Assembly (NCBI GenBank): GCA_046757565.1
Contig: JBHHYN010000097.1
Location: forward strand, 1 to 11,487
Reading direction: 5' to 3'
DNA from: JBHHYN01 sp046757565
Lineage (GTDB): Bacteria; Pseudomonadota; Gammaproteobacteria; Eutrophobiales; Eutrophobiaceae
Length of the DNA stretch: 11,487 nucleotides
A model generated the notes under the pieces. The model saw only the letters and a list, made by a program, of their open reading frames with translations, did no database searches and was not told where the DNA came from. The first letter of the stretch is position 1, and each line of letters opens with the position of its first letter. Below, piece after piece: positions 1 through 7,049 of the stretch. The translations under genes were made by a program, and so were the position numbers.

Positions 1-48
1 TCAGTTTTTATTCAAAAGTCTTTCTTGTTAACCCACAGATTCTGCTGA
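1..48 (+). pseudogene. C-terminal scrap of a transposase
   Basis: The first frame of the window ends in Leu-Thr-His-Arg-Phe-Cys and a TGA at 46-48. The DNA at 28-60 matches 10944-10976 at 27 of 33 positions. There, a longer readable transposase tail ends in Leu-Thr-His-Lys-Phe-Cys and TGA. The residues before the shared ending do not match, so this copy is either frameshifted or joined to other DNA. Its remaining part lies outside the window. I infer an old, decayed insertion-sequence end. The transposase family is not certain. Confidence 0.5.
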
Positions 49-60
49 AGAGCCTCTTTT
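28..60 (+). repeat. Dispersed repeat, copy 1 (transposase tail)
   Basis: This is a direct copy of the sequence at 10944-10976, with 27 of 33 bases identical. Four of the six differences are C/T or G/A changes. It spans the stop codon of the transposase scrap and a few bases beyond. About 8 bases further on, GGGTCAG followed by CTGATTTAGATC (68-86) resembles the repeat arm at 10704-10728 with five bases missing, so an insertion-sequence end may also lie here. Confidence 0.5.
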
Positions 61-170
61 ATTAAGGACGGGTCAGCTGATTTAGATCCAAATGGGGGCA
101 AATCACCGGACCAGGGATTACCATTGCAGGTGCGCCGGAACATCCTTCAGGTTGGTCCCGGTATCGAACC

Positions 171-728
171 TTGTGGAAAGCTCGCGGGAAATTCGATTCT
201 ATCAATATATGTAAACTGGGGGACTATATCGATCGTCGAATTAACCAAAAGAATTTTGATGACTGTCAAATAAGGCACAAGGTAAAACTTGCTTCTGTCA
301 AGCCTGTAAAAAAACCAAAGCCGATCGGCGAACTGGTGTATCTTGATGCCATTCCTGATGAGGAATGGTTGCTCGGCAAACCTGATCTGAGCAAAAATAA
401 AACCCTGGTATTTTTCTCCAATAAGCCGGAAAGAATTATAAAATGTGGTCGATTGGCAAATAAAGAAAATGTTTCATTTGCAGGCCTTACCCAAAATCCC
501 CGCTTATTAAAGGATGTAAAGAAAAAGGATAAAAATATCAACGTAGCGTCAGGTAAAGAAACCTATATAAATTCCCTCGATTTATGGGATGGCCTGGTAA
601 AGAAAAACAAAATCAAAAATCGTAGAGTTGAGAGCTTTTTATTGAATAAAAAAGGAAACTTGATAAAGGCGGGTTCCTGTGAGTATGTTTTAGGGATACA
701 CACTTTAGCAAAAAGGGCTAAGAAATGA
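171..728 (+). CDS. Unrecognised lysine-rich protein, start doubtful
   Basis: I do not recognise this 185-residue product. It is soluble, basic and lysine/asparagine-rich, with no signal peptide or membrane segment. The only candidate start is a TTG with no Shine-Dalgarno sequence before it. No internal methionine follows anywhere in the frame. The frame is open back to a TGA at 78-80. The translation upstream of the TTG (for example Gly-Pro-Gly-Ile-Thr-Ile-Ala-Gly-Ala-Pro-Glu-His-Pro-Ser-Gly-Trp) looks protein-like. That suggests the gene originally began further upstream and lost its 5' end where the transposase scrap now lies. Base composition is AT-richer than the core genes of the window. 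It may be a decaying acquired gene or may use a rare start such as ATT. Confidence 0.45.
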   Translation: MWKARGKFDSINICKLGDYIDRRINQKNFDDCQIRHKVKLASVKPVKKPKPIGELVYLDAIPDEEWLLGKPDLSKNKTLVFFSNKPERIIKCGRLANKENVSFAGLTQNPRLLKDVKKKDKNINVASGKETYINSLDLWDGLVKKNKIKNRRVESFLLNKKGNLIKAGSCEYVLGIHTLAKRAKK

Positions 729-970
729 ACTCGCATGCAGTTGTGGTTCAGACAATGTCCAGGATACGGCTTCACTTAAACCTAACTGTTGATCGACTTG
801 ATGTAACAGCAACACCCTTCTATCGGATGTGATGTAACTGCTGTGGAAATTGGTTTCAATTTTAAGTCGCTTTAGTAGTGGAAATTCAAATGATTCTTGG
901 GTGCAATTTGTCACAGGCAAAACTCTTCCTCTTTAGGAATTATAACAAACTGAATTATAAAGGATTATAG
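729..970. other. Apparently non-coding stretch
   Basis: I see no convincing gene on either strand. The stretch has short direct repeats, for example GATGTAAC twice near 801-838 and GTGGAAATT twice near 842-886. It also has an AT-rich patch near 938-970 with three similar ATTATA-type units, which could hold a promoter. None of these is strong enough to call as a separate site. Stops are frequent in every frame, consistent with degraded DNA between two incomplete reading frames. Confidence 0.4.
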
Positions 971-1138
971 GGGTTTTATTCAGCCTTAAAGCAAAATAAG
1001 AACAATGCTAAAATCACCGGGGTGCTCAGAGAGGTGCGGCAAAAGGGATCCAAGCAGAGTGAGATTGTAGATAAGGTGGAGAGAAAGGCGGATCTACAGG
1101 CCGCTAACCGGGCAAGAACTTTTTTTAGAAGTAAATAA
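971..1138 (+). pseudogene. Orphan C-terminal coding fragment
   Basis: A stop-free frame runs from just after a TAG at 968-970 to TAA at 1136-1138. Its translation is highly charged and helix-like, with a core Glu-Ile-Val-Asp-Lys-Val-Glu-Arg-Lys-Ala-Asp-Leu-Gln-Ala-Ala-Asn-Arg-Ala-Arg and an end Thr-Phe-Phe-Arg-Ser-Lys. It looks like the end of a real protein. There is no ATG in the frame. The only conventional start, a GTG at 1022-1024, has no good ribosome-binding site. I infer a remnant of a larger gene, family unknown. It is too short for a confident claim. Confidence 0.3.
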
Positions 1139-1183
1139 ATACGTGAAGTTTTGCTATTTGTCCTTTACATGGGTTCAGCATAG

Positions 1184-1762
1184 ATGATATCAGGAAAACC
1201 GGCATTCCTTATCTGTTTTATAATTCTCCAGTTTTTTGTTGCACTGTATGCAGCGCAATTACCCCGCGTGGAGTTGAAGACAACAAAAGGGACAATAGTA
1301 TTGGAATTATATGAAAAGCGCGCACCGAAAACGGTCAGGAATTTTCTTAACTATGTAAAAAATGGATTTTATGATGATTTGATTTTCCACCGTGTTGTTA
1401 ACGGCCGGATCATCCAGGCGGGGGGCTATGACAAGGACCTTGTTGAGTATGAGACCAACAAACCGATACGTAATGAAGCTGCAAATGGGCTGAAGAATAT
1501 GCGCGGCACGGTCGCCATGGCTCGTACCAGTGACCCGCATTCCGCGGAATCCCAGTTTTTCATCAATTTATCCGATAATCCGGCCCTTGATCACAAGGCA
1601 AGGACAATGCGCGATTATGGTTACTGTGTATTCGCCCATGTCGTGAAGGGCATGGACGTCTCAGATGCTATCGGCGGGGTAGAGACCCACGATACCGGCG
1701 GATTTTCTGATGTGCCGGTGGAACCGGTTATTATGGAAAGGGTACAGTTATTGACCGAATAG
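1184..1762 (+). CDS. ppiA: Periplasmic cyclophilin-type peptidyl-prolyl isomerase
   Basis: This enzyme catalyses cis-trans isomerisation of peptide bonds before proline and helps exported proteins fold. Residues 1-24 form a signal peptide (a hydrophobic run then Ala-Leu-Tyr-Ala-Ala), placing the enzyme in the periplasm. The cyclophilin fold follows and fills the rest of the 192 residues, close to the length of E. coli PpiA. The catalytic region is Phe-His-Arg-Val-Val near residue 68, followed by a loop like Phe-Met-Ile-Gln-Gly-Gly. The second signature is ARTSDPHSAESQFFINL at about 113-129. Late in the chain, YGYCVFAHVVKGMDV matches the PpiA pattern; no tryptophan is present in that loop, as in bacterial cyclophilins with low cyclosporin sensitivity. 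The ATG is directly preceded by an in-frame TAG, so the start cannot lie further upstream. The Shine-Dalgarno is weak. The gene stands alone and may be monocistronic. Confidence 0.93.
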   Translation: MISGKPAFLICFIILQFFVALYAAQLPRVELKTTKGTIVLELYEKRAPKTVRNFLNYVKNGFYDDLIFHRVVNGRIIQAGGYDKDLVEYETNKPIRNEAANGLKNMRGTVAMARTSDPHSAESQFFINLSDNPALDHKARTMRDYGYCVFAHVVKGMDVSDAIGGVETHDTGGFSDVPVEPVIMERVQLLTE

Positions 1763-1889
1763 TGCCTCCTTGTCTCCCCGGGGCACATACCTTCCCCGCC
1801 AGTCCCGTAGTCCCCGCACCAATCCCCTCCAGGCCTTAAAAAAAACCTAAAGCAGGTAATCCCGCAGGCCGACATATATTCAGACATGA

Positions 1890-1904
1890 ACAGGCACGGC
1901 CTGT
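1890..1904 (+). other. Small perfect hairpin in leader of the cyclase gene
   Basis: ACAGGC and GCCTGT form a six-pair stem with the three-base loop ACG. It lies 21 bases before the ATG of the diguanylate cyclase and just upstream of its Shine-Dalgarno AGGGA (1915-1919). It could be part of the mRNA leader. It lacks a U-tract, so it is not a normal terminator for the preceding gene. Function unknown. Confidence 0.3.
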
Positions 1905-1925
1905 CGCACTTCCCAGGGAAAATCG

Positions 1926-3038
1926 ATGCTTAAAGTCACTGAAATTCCGGATATTTTCAATATTGAGCAGCTTGAGCTGAAGGGCTTCACAAGAAGCATA
2001 GCCGAGATCGAATGGCTGCTTCTCATCCTTGTCATACTGTATTTTGTCTCACCAGGGGCAAAAATTACAGATCCGTATGGTGTTGTCCTTTCCATGGTGG
2101 CATTTGCCGTATTTACGCTTGGATTTCATTACTTGAATTTCTTTACGTTGCCGGCACGCTGGAAGATAGCTATTGAGACGTGGGCAATGATTCTGTTCTT
2201 GACCTGGGTATTATGGAATACCGGCAAAGTCGATAGCCCGCTGCTGAACCTGTACCTGCTGGTGATTATTGCCAGCGCATTAAGTCTCGGAAGATTGGTC
2301 ACATTTCTGGAATTTGCGCTGATTACGGCTGTATATTTTTATCTCGATTATCATGTGTATGGAAGGGATATTTTTTCAGCAGCCGATTTCAGCGACTTCA
2401 TGACGAAGTTCGCACCGTTCCTCCTTATCGCCTATGTGACAACCATGCTGGCTTCAGACGTGCAATACGGTAAGGAGTTATTCAGGCATCTTTCCGAAAC
2501 GGATGAGATGACCGGCCTGCTGAACAAACGTTCATTTAATATGACCTTGATAAAAGAGGTAAAGAAAGCCGCGAGGTATTCACGCCCATTCTCAATTATG
2601 CTGGTTGACGCGGACAACCTGAAACAGGTCAATGACAGGTTCGGCCATGAAGCAGGTGACCGGTTGATAAAGATGCTGGCGAATACCATGCAGGAATGTC
2701 TGAGAATTTCAGATGTCGTTGCGAGATACGGCGGTGATGAATTTATTATCTTGTTGCCTGAAACTGATTATAAGCATGCCAGAGATGCCAGTGAGAGAAT
2801 CAGATCGGCAGTCGATCACACTTCATTCGATATGAACGGTGATCGCGTAACAACTACTGTCAGCGTCGGGGTTGCGGGTTATCCCGAAGATGCAACGGAC
2901 ATAAAGGAGTTGGTTGAAAAGGCGGATAAGGCCTTATACAGGAGTAAGAACTCCGGCCGTAACAAGGTGACGCTGTTTTCAGAAATGATTGTCCGGGGAA
3001 ATGATACGAAAAGAGATGGAGTTGCATCTGTCGCCTGA
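1926..3038 (+). CDS. Membrane-bound diguanylate cyclase (GGDEF)
   Basis: The enzyme makes cyclic di-GMP from two GTP, the second messenger that favours sessile growth. Residues about 28-177 hold five to six hydrophobic segments (roughly 30-43, 51-73, 83-98, 105-123, 127-144 and 162-177), an inner-membrane sensor region with no domain I can name. A short linker leads to the GGDEF domain (about 185-352). The metal and substrate motif DADNLKQVND is at 228-237, and the signature Arg-Tyr-Gly-Gly-Asp-Glu-Phe at 267-273. The inhibitory site Arg-Ile-Ser-Asp (260-263) lies exactly five residues before GGDEF, so product inhibition should be intact. There is no EAL domain. The start is supported by AGGGA at 1915-1919. 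The gene is monocistronic by position. The signal sensed cannot be read from the sequence. Confidence 0.93.
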   Translation: MLKVTEIPDIFNIEQLELKGFTRSIAEIEWLLLILVILYFVSPGAKITDPYGVVLSMVAFAVFTLGFHYLNFFTLPARWKIAIETWAMILFLTWVLWNTGKVDSPLLNLYLLVIIASALSLGRLVTFLEFALITAVYFYLDYHVYGRDIFSAADFSDFMTKFAPFLLIAYVTTMLASDVQYGKELFRHLSETDEMTGLLNKRSFNMTLIKEVKKAARYSRPFSIMLVDADNLKQVNDRFGHEAGDRLIKMLANTMQECLRISDVVARYGGDEFIILLPETDYKHARDASERIRSAVDHTSFDMNGDRVTTTVSVGVAGYPEDATDIKELVEKADKALYRSKNSGRNKVTLFSEMIVRGNDTKRDGVASVA

Positions 3039-3053
3039 ATTTTACCTCCGTTC

Positions 3054-3089
3054 CCGGCTGTTTCCCCATTTTGCCGGTTCCTTTCCGGC
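3054..3089. other. Alternative GC-rich stems between convergent genes
   Basis: CCGGC (3054-3058), GCCGG (3073-3077) and CCGGC (3085-3089) can pair in two alternative ways in the short gap between the convergent cyclase and polymerase genes. The last copy touches the polymerase stop codon. No adjacent T-run makes this a clear intrinsic terminator, so I list it only as a possible transcription-end structure. Confidence 0.2.
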
Positions 3090-4405
3090 TACGAATTAAT
3101 CTTGTATATCTTTTTTACAATGAGCTGATCATGCTTCGACCTTGTATTAGGTATCGTCTGCCGGTGACCACAGGGTTTCCAGGCCGGGGCGATGACATTG
3201 GGCATGTCGGAACGATCCAGCAGTTGTGCCGGGGCGACGGTAAACTCGCCGAACCTTTCGTTGATCAGGTCCATTGCCCTGTTAAGGCGCCAGCTCCCGG
3301 CATCATCTTCCGCAAGGAAATCGATCTGGCTTTTTAACAAGCGCGGATCCTGTGCGGTGACCTGCACTTGAAAGATCCCCTCACCGTTCCAGTAGTGAGA
3401 AAGCACGGTCTTGCAAAGCCGGATCACCGCTTTGCTGTCGTTGGTCGGTGTCGCCGTTTTGAATTTGTTACCGATCCATCCATGCGCGCTGCGTAGTCCG
3501 ACAAAATATTTTTGTGCCTGCATGGCGTGTCGCCGAAGCCGGGCGGCGACCTTTTCCGCCATGTGAATGAGGTACATATAGATTACGTCACGGTCCTTTG
3601 TATTGGGAGGCAGGACCTTGCCGTGACCGATGGACTTTGGACTGTTGATATTGTTTTGCACCCTGTCCGGGTCTTCACCCCGGCACATCTGCCAGATACG
3701 GCGGCCGGGGTTACCAAAGCGTTGCCCAAGAACACTAATCGGTAGTTTCTCCATGTCTCCACAGGTGAAAACCCCACGTTTCGCCAGGAAGGCGCCGATG
3801 CCTGTGTTAATTCCGCACAACTCCGTTACCGGCACATCCCTGAGCCTCTCCCTTGCCTGCCAGGGCGGGATCAGGGTAAGTCCGTTGGGTTTCTGCTGTT
3901 TGGCCGCATACTTGGCCGTGGTTTTATCGCCACTGATCCCGATAGAGCAGGGCACTCCCGAGACTTCAAATACCTTTTGCCTGATTATCCCGGCGATTGC
4001 CTCAGGCGCGCCCCACAGGCGCTGACAGCGGGTGATATCCAGAAACGCTTCATCAACAGAGAAAACCTCTATATCCGGAGTAATAGCATGCAGGGCCGCC
4101 ATAATATGGGTCGATACCCGGGCATAGCGTTGCGGTCTCGCCGGGCGTTGTACCAGTCCCGGGCAAAGCCTGCGGGCCTGCCTGATGCGCATACCGGTAT
4201 AAATTCCGTGGCGCCTGGCCTCATAAGAGCAGGTGATAATGCAAGTGCCCGTGAGGCCGTTGGTCACGGCCACAGGTCGCCCGTACAGCACCGGGTCATC
4301 GTGTTGCTCAATGGAGGCGAAAAAGGCGTTCATATCCACGAGCACAATGGCCCGTGGCCAGTAATCATTTGAAAGCATAAAGCGAGCCGGTTCCGTTTTA
4401 GCCAT
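3089..4405 (-). CDS. Y-family translesion DNA polymerase (DinB/UmuC-like)
   Basis: This is an error-prone polymerase that copies past damaged bases. The catalytic palm is clear. Asp24 lies in Leu-Val-Asp-Met-Asn-Ala-Phe-Phe-Ala-Ser-Ile-Glu, with Phe28/Phe29 at the steric-gate position that excludes ribonucleotides. The second metal site is Ser-Val-Asp-Glu at 116-119. Helix-hairpin-helix-like thumb sequence follows near 195-216, and a little-finger domain occupies about 255-400. The Asp-Met-Asn form is nearer to UmuC than to the Asp-Met-Asp of E. coli DinB, but the overall length (438) fits a stand-alone DinB-like polymerase. I see no adjacent umuD or imuA. The tail ILE-ALA-PRO-ALA-TRP-LYS-PRO (405-411) is typical of a subgroup. 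A strong beta-clamp motif is not obvious. An in-frame TAA lies five codons upstream of this ATG. A GTTC-N7-GTTC repeat immediately upstream suggests SOS control. Confidence 0.9.
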   Translation of the reverse strand: MAKTEPARFMLSNDYWPRAIVLVDMNAFFASIEQHDDPVLYGRPVAVTNGLTGTCIITCSYEARRHGIYTGMRIRQARRLCPGLVQRPARPQRYARVSTHIMAALHAITPDIEVFSVDEAFLDITRCQRLWGAPEAIAGIIRQKVFEVSGVPCSIGISGDKTTAKYAAKQQKPNGLTLIPPWQARERLRDVPVTELCGINTGIGAFLAKRGVFTCGDMEKLPISVLGQRFGNPGRRIWQMCRGEDPDRVQNNINSPKSIGHGKVLPPNTKDRDVIYMYLIHMAEKVAARLRRHAMQAQKYFVGLRSAHGWIGNKFKTATPTNDSKAVIRLCKTVLSHYWNGEGIFQVQVTAQDPRLLKSQIDFLAEDDAGSWRLNRAMDLINERFGEFTVAPAQLLDRSDMPNVIAPAWKPCGHRQTIPNTRSKHDQLIVKKIYKINS

Positions 4406-4411
4406 AGCATA

Positions 4412-4433
4412 AGAGAACTTTTAGAGAACTTTC
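4412..4433 (-). promoter_or_regulatory. LexA-like direct repeat before the Y-family polymerase
   Basis: Two tandem 11-base copies (4412-4422 and 4423-4433, 10 of 11 identical) lie 7 bases upstream of the polymerase ATG. Read on the minus strand they contain GTTCTCTAAAAGTTC, that is GTTC-N7-GTTC. This is the direct-repeat LexA box established for Alphaproteobacteria. The 11-base period puts both half-sites on one face of the helix. A possible minus-strand -10 element GATAAT lies just upstream (about 4446-4451), which would put the box at or just after the transcription start. Seen: the repeat. Inferred: repression by LexA and induction by DNA damage. Confidence 0.5.
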
Positions 4434-4497
4434 AATCTAAAAATTATCTCCTTGATTTTAGAAGGAAAAAAGTACTCAAGACGGATAAAAATATAGT

Positions 4498-5436
4498 TTA
4501 CATGCCCCAGCGGGGTGGTGGTTCATGGATAAGCAGTGTGGCACACAACAGTACGCCCAGCACCAGAAAGGCTTCAAGCGCCACGATTCGGATAAATCGG
4601 TAACGCAGTGCCAGGATGTTTGCTGAGGGTTGTTCAGCACCATGCTCCAGTGCCTTCAGACGGGGGAGATGGATATAGCGGTTGACGGCCCCAAGGTTGA
4701 TCATTGCCAGCACCAGCGCCAGTTTAACAAGCAGGATGGTTCCATACACAGTCCCCCAGAGCGCGGCAGGGGCGCCAAGCTGGCGGGAAGCATTGACCAG
4801 GCCGGTGACCAATACACCTCCCAGGGCGATTGCCGCCAGCCGGGAAAGGCGTTGGGCCATAACGGCCGGTCCTGCTGTTCCAGACAGGGTGTTCTGTAAA
4901 AAGTCGCCGCGACCGGCCAGCGTGAATGCCAGCAGGCTGCCAGCCCACATCGATGCGGCGAGGATATGCAGGCCGTCGATGCATTGGGCCCAGGTAAAGT
5001 CGCCTTGATCGGCGGCGTGTCCAGCGGCGCTATGGGTCCAGGCGATTACTGCCAGCGCCGCAGCCATCAACGGCCGGAGATCCCGGTGGCCCTGCCATCG
5101 TTTTGTTGCATACCAAGTGCTGTACAGGAGCAGGATGGCGCAGGCCCGGATCATCCAGATGGTCCCGAAGTGTGTCTCCAGCAACACCCGGGGCAGGACC
5201 GGACCCAGCTCAGCGATGGGACGGCCGCTCATCCCGGCGGTTCGAACCATCAGGGTGAGCAGGGCGCCGCTGCCAAGCCCGAGCAGTGACCAGAATAGAA
5301 GTCGCTCTAGCGTATAAACAGTTGGCGCCGGCAGTCGTACGGGGAGGACCCACAACCAGCAACCCAGGGCCCCCACGGCAAGACACAGGGCCAGAAATTC
5401 CAGGAACGCCGGCAGGGCATGCAGGACCTGATGCAT
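4498..5436 (-). CDS. copD: CopD-family copper membrane protein
   Basis: A 312-residue inner-membrane protein with about eight hydrophobic segments. Members work with CopC in moving copper between periplasm and cytoplasm. The signature region is Leu-His-Ile-Leu-Ala-Ala-Ser-Met-Trp-Ala-Gly (156-166). A loop Thr-His-Ser-Ala-Ala-Gly-His (134-140) supplies more possible copper ligands, and H157 lies within the signature. The open frame extends upstream to 5583 into copC, but that extension is basic, unlike a membrane protein, and covered by copC. The ATG at 5434-5436, 13 bases after the copC stop, is therefore the likely start. Its Shine-Dalgarno is poor, so translation is probably coupled to copC. 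It is the last gene of a three-gene operon; the polymerase gene follows 92 bases later, probably with its own promoter. Confidence 0.87.
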   Translation of the reverse strand: MHQVLHALPAFLEFLALCLAVGALGCWLWVLPVRLPAPTVYTLERLLFWSLLGLGSGALLTLMVRTAGMSGRPIAELGPVLPRVLLETHFGTIWMIRACAILLLYSTWYATKRWQGHRDLRPLMAAALAVIAWTHSAAGHAADQGDFTWAQCIDGLHILAASMWAGSLLAFTLAGRGDFLQNTLSGTAGPAVMAQRLSRLAAIALGGVLVTGLVNASRQLGAPAALWGTVYGTILLVKLALVLAMINLGAVNRYIHLPRLKALEHGAEQPSANILALRYRFIRIVALEAFLVLGVLLCATLLIHEPPPRWGM

Positions 5437-5449
5437 CAGGCGCCGGCGC

Positions 5450-5818
5450 CTAACGCAGGGTAAAGTGGAAATCGCCCTGCGTCCGGTGACCGTCACGGGA
5501 GACAACGGACCAGAGGACGTGAAAGGTGCCGGACGGCAGGAGCGGTAACGCAAGCTGCAGCGTATCGTGTTGCTGATTGGCAAAACTTATTCGTCCATCA
5601 TCGAGTTGCCGCCCTGAGGCATCTTCGACGCGAATATGGCAAAAAGGGAGTTCCAGTTTGCTGTCAAAGCGCAACACAATCGCCTCGGGTGGGTGCTCCA
5701 GTATACGCCCCGCCCCGGGATCAGCCTGCTCAAGCATCGCGTGTGCCTGGGCGTATTGAACGCTCAACCCCAATAGGCAGGTGAGTGCAAAGGCGGTGAT
5801 GGCATGCCGTTTATTCAT
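5450..5818 (-). CDS. copC: CopC periplasmic copper-binding protein
   Basis: A 122-residue protein with a signal peptide (1-25) ending Ala-Gln-Ala, which leaves His26 as the mature N-terminus. The mature part is a CopC-type beta sandwich of about 97 residues. In characterised CopC proteins Cu(II) is held by the N-terminal amine and His1 plus the Asp and His of an Asp-x-His motif. Here these would be His26, Asp109 and His111 (Ser-Arg-Asp-Gly-His), so the Cu(II) site is intact. The methionine-rich Cu(I) site of Pseudomonas plasmid CopC is absent, which is common in chromosomal CopC. The gene starts 5 bases after the upstream outer-membrane protein gene and ends 13 bases before copD, so the three are probably co-transcribed and translationally coupled. 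Confidence 0.92.
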   Translation of the reverse strand: MNKRHAITAFALTCLLGLSVQYAQAHAMLEQADPGAGRILEHPPEAIVLRFDSKLELPFCHIRVEDASGRQLDDGRISFANQQHDTLQLALPLLPSGTFHVLWSVVSRDGHRTQGDFHFTLR

Positions 5819-5823
5819 AACTT

Positions 5824-6795
5824 TTAGCCAGCGCTGAACAGGGGTTTACCGAGGGTGTTCGGAAACAGATCATCAAGGAAGAGATGTACCTGAAACAGCA
5901 GGCCGACATTTTCACCGGTGCGGTCGTTGACAGGGATCCGGACCTCCAGCCCAAACTGCATGTGCCGGCCAACGTAGATGAATCCGGGATTGACCGTCCC
6001 TGATGTCTCCCCACCACAACCGCGGTTGAGACAGGTGTCTAAAGCTACTTCAACGATGGGGATCAAACGCTCGGCGAATCCCTGCAAACCCACATCCCGT
6101 ACCCGGGTTTGCAGGTAGTGCAGATCGTAGAGGAGACTGAATCCCCAGTTCAGCATCACCGGATTACGCTCCACATCAGCGCCGCGGACCGTCCTGGCGT
6201 CGGTGGGAAAGCCGGCGGATAGGACGCCGGTGACCGCCAGGGGGCGCAGATACCAGGCCGTTTCCGGCAGGTTGCCGAATCCCTTGCCGAAGAACAGCGC
6301 CGGGGAGAGGGTGGAGAAATCATCTGCCTCCACGTCCGCACCGCCCGTGTTCCCCACCTCAGCGGCAAGACCCAGGGACACCACGGTCTCATGGGACGCA
6401 TCGGTCAACAGTTGCCACTTGCCGGCGATCTCAAGATTGCCGAAACCGTCCCTGGCCGGTTCGCTATCCGGATTCAGGTGGGCGTAGGCCCCTCCCAGGG
6501 AGAGGGCAAAATGGGGAGTAATGCGTTTCGCATATTCGGCCTCGATCTCTGTAGCAAGGGTTGACGGCACCTCCCCCTCACCCGGCTCGCGGATATGGTT
6601 CAGGACAAAGGTTAGCTCGTCCTGGGCAAAAGGGTCTTCGATGGACAAGGTGGTTGGTAAAAAGCGATCGCCGATAAAGCCGTGCGGCCATGCCGGGCGT
6701 GGCAGCAGCAGGCACAGCAGTATCGCGCCTAGCCCAAACGGCGTTACACAAGCGCGTACTGCGGCGTCTTTAATCATATCGTTGCTTCTAATCAT
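5824..6795 (-). CDS. Predicted outer-membrane protein of the copper operon
   Basis: A 323-residue product with a hydrophobic export signal at about 13-36. The rest is rich in alternating hydrophobic/polar stretches, glycine and aromatic residues, with no internal membrane helix, as expected for an outer-membrane beta-barrel. Examples are FALSLGGAYAHL, FGNLEIAGKW, TVVSLGLAAEVG and the aromatic end of the chain. I do not recognise a named family. A His-Gly pair (38-39) lies just after the signal, and two cysteines sit in Cys-Leu-Asn-Arg-Gly-Cys-Gly-Gly near 260. It is the first gene of an operon with copC (5-base gap) and copD, so a role in copper passage or tolerance at the outer membrane is inferred from context only. 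Two ATGs compete (residues 1 and 7). Neither has a strong ribosome-binding site. Confidence 0.7.
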   Translation of the reverse strand: MIRSNDMIKDAAVRACVTPFGLGAILLCLLLPRPAWPHGFIGDRFLPTTLSIEDPFAQDELTFVLNHIREPGEGEVPSTLATEIEAEYAKRITPHFALSLGGAYAHLNPDSEPARDGFGNLEIAGKWQLLTDASHETVVSLGLAAEVGNTGGADVEADDFSTLSPALFFGKGFGNLPETAWYLRPLAVTGVLSAGFPTDARTVRGADVERNPVMLNWGFSLLYDLHYLQTRVRDVGLQGFAERLIPIVEVALDTCLNRGCGGETSGTVNPGFIYVGRHMQFGLEVRIPVNDRTGENVGLLFQVHLFLDDLFPNTLGKPLFSAG

Positions 6796-6879
6796 TGTAT
6801 TAATTTCGTATAGATGTGGTTAACCGACCTGGTCTAAACCGACGATGGCTAACTTAACAGACGTGATAAGTGGCAGGAA

Positions 6880-6894
6880 GTGACATATTGTCGC
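6880..6894. promoter_or_regulatory. Candidate RegA (RegR/PrrA-type) binding site
   Basis: GTGACATATTGTCGC contains the perfect dyad GACA-TAT-TGTC. From memory, the RegR box of Bradyrhizobium is GNGRCRTTNNGNCGC; this sequence meets every fixed position but one (A for the second T). It lies about 85 bases from the copper-operon start and 233 bases from regB, next to a regBA pair, so autoregulation and control of the copper operon are both possible. Binding is inferred. Confidence 0.45.
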
Positions 6895-7020
6895 ACCCTG
6901 AGCAGGAATTCGGGTCATTCACACCGGAGTAAGCCAGCCTCTTGCAACAGGGTAGTGGAAAACCTGTTGATGCCGGACTGTAGCGTACTGGGCAAAATCA
7001 ATTCATACATTCCCTTTGCA

Positions 7021-7049
7021 TTGATTATATGGAATCTATCGATTATGTT
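7021..7049 (+). promoter_or_regulatory. Candidate sigma-70 promoter for regB-regA
   Basis: TTGATT (7021-7026) and TATGTT (7044-7049) are separated by 17 bases, each matching 4 of 6 consensus positions. Transcription would start near 7056, giving a leader of about 70 bases before the regB ATG. Confidence 0.3.

Noticed and set aside
1890..1904. Cyclic di-GMP riboswitch before the diguanylate cyclase
   Set aside because: There is only a 15-base hairpin. The space and conserved elements of a GEMM riboswitch are missing.
3630..4372. Two 131-codon plus-strand frames opposite the Y-family polymerase
   Set aside because: They are antisense to a gene with intact catalytic motifs, overlap each other, and show no recognisable domain.
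5437..5583. Upstream extension of the copD frame into copC
   Set aside because: The extra 49 residues are basic and low in hydrophobicity, lie wholly over the end of copC, and have no start signal. The ATG at 5434-5436 fits the family.
6818..6834. GGTTAACC and GACCTGGTC palindromes as a copper-regulator operator
   Set aside because: They are short and do not match a CueR or CopR box that I know; chance occurrence is likely. They are recorded only in the control-region entry.
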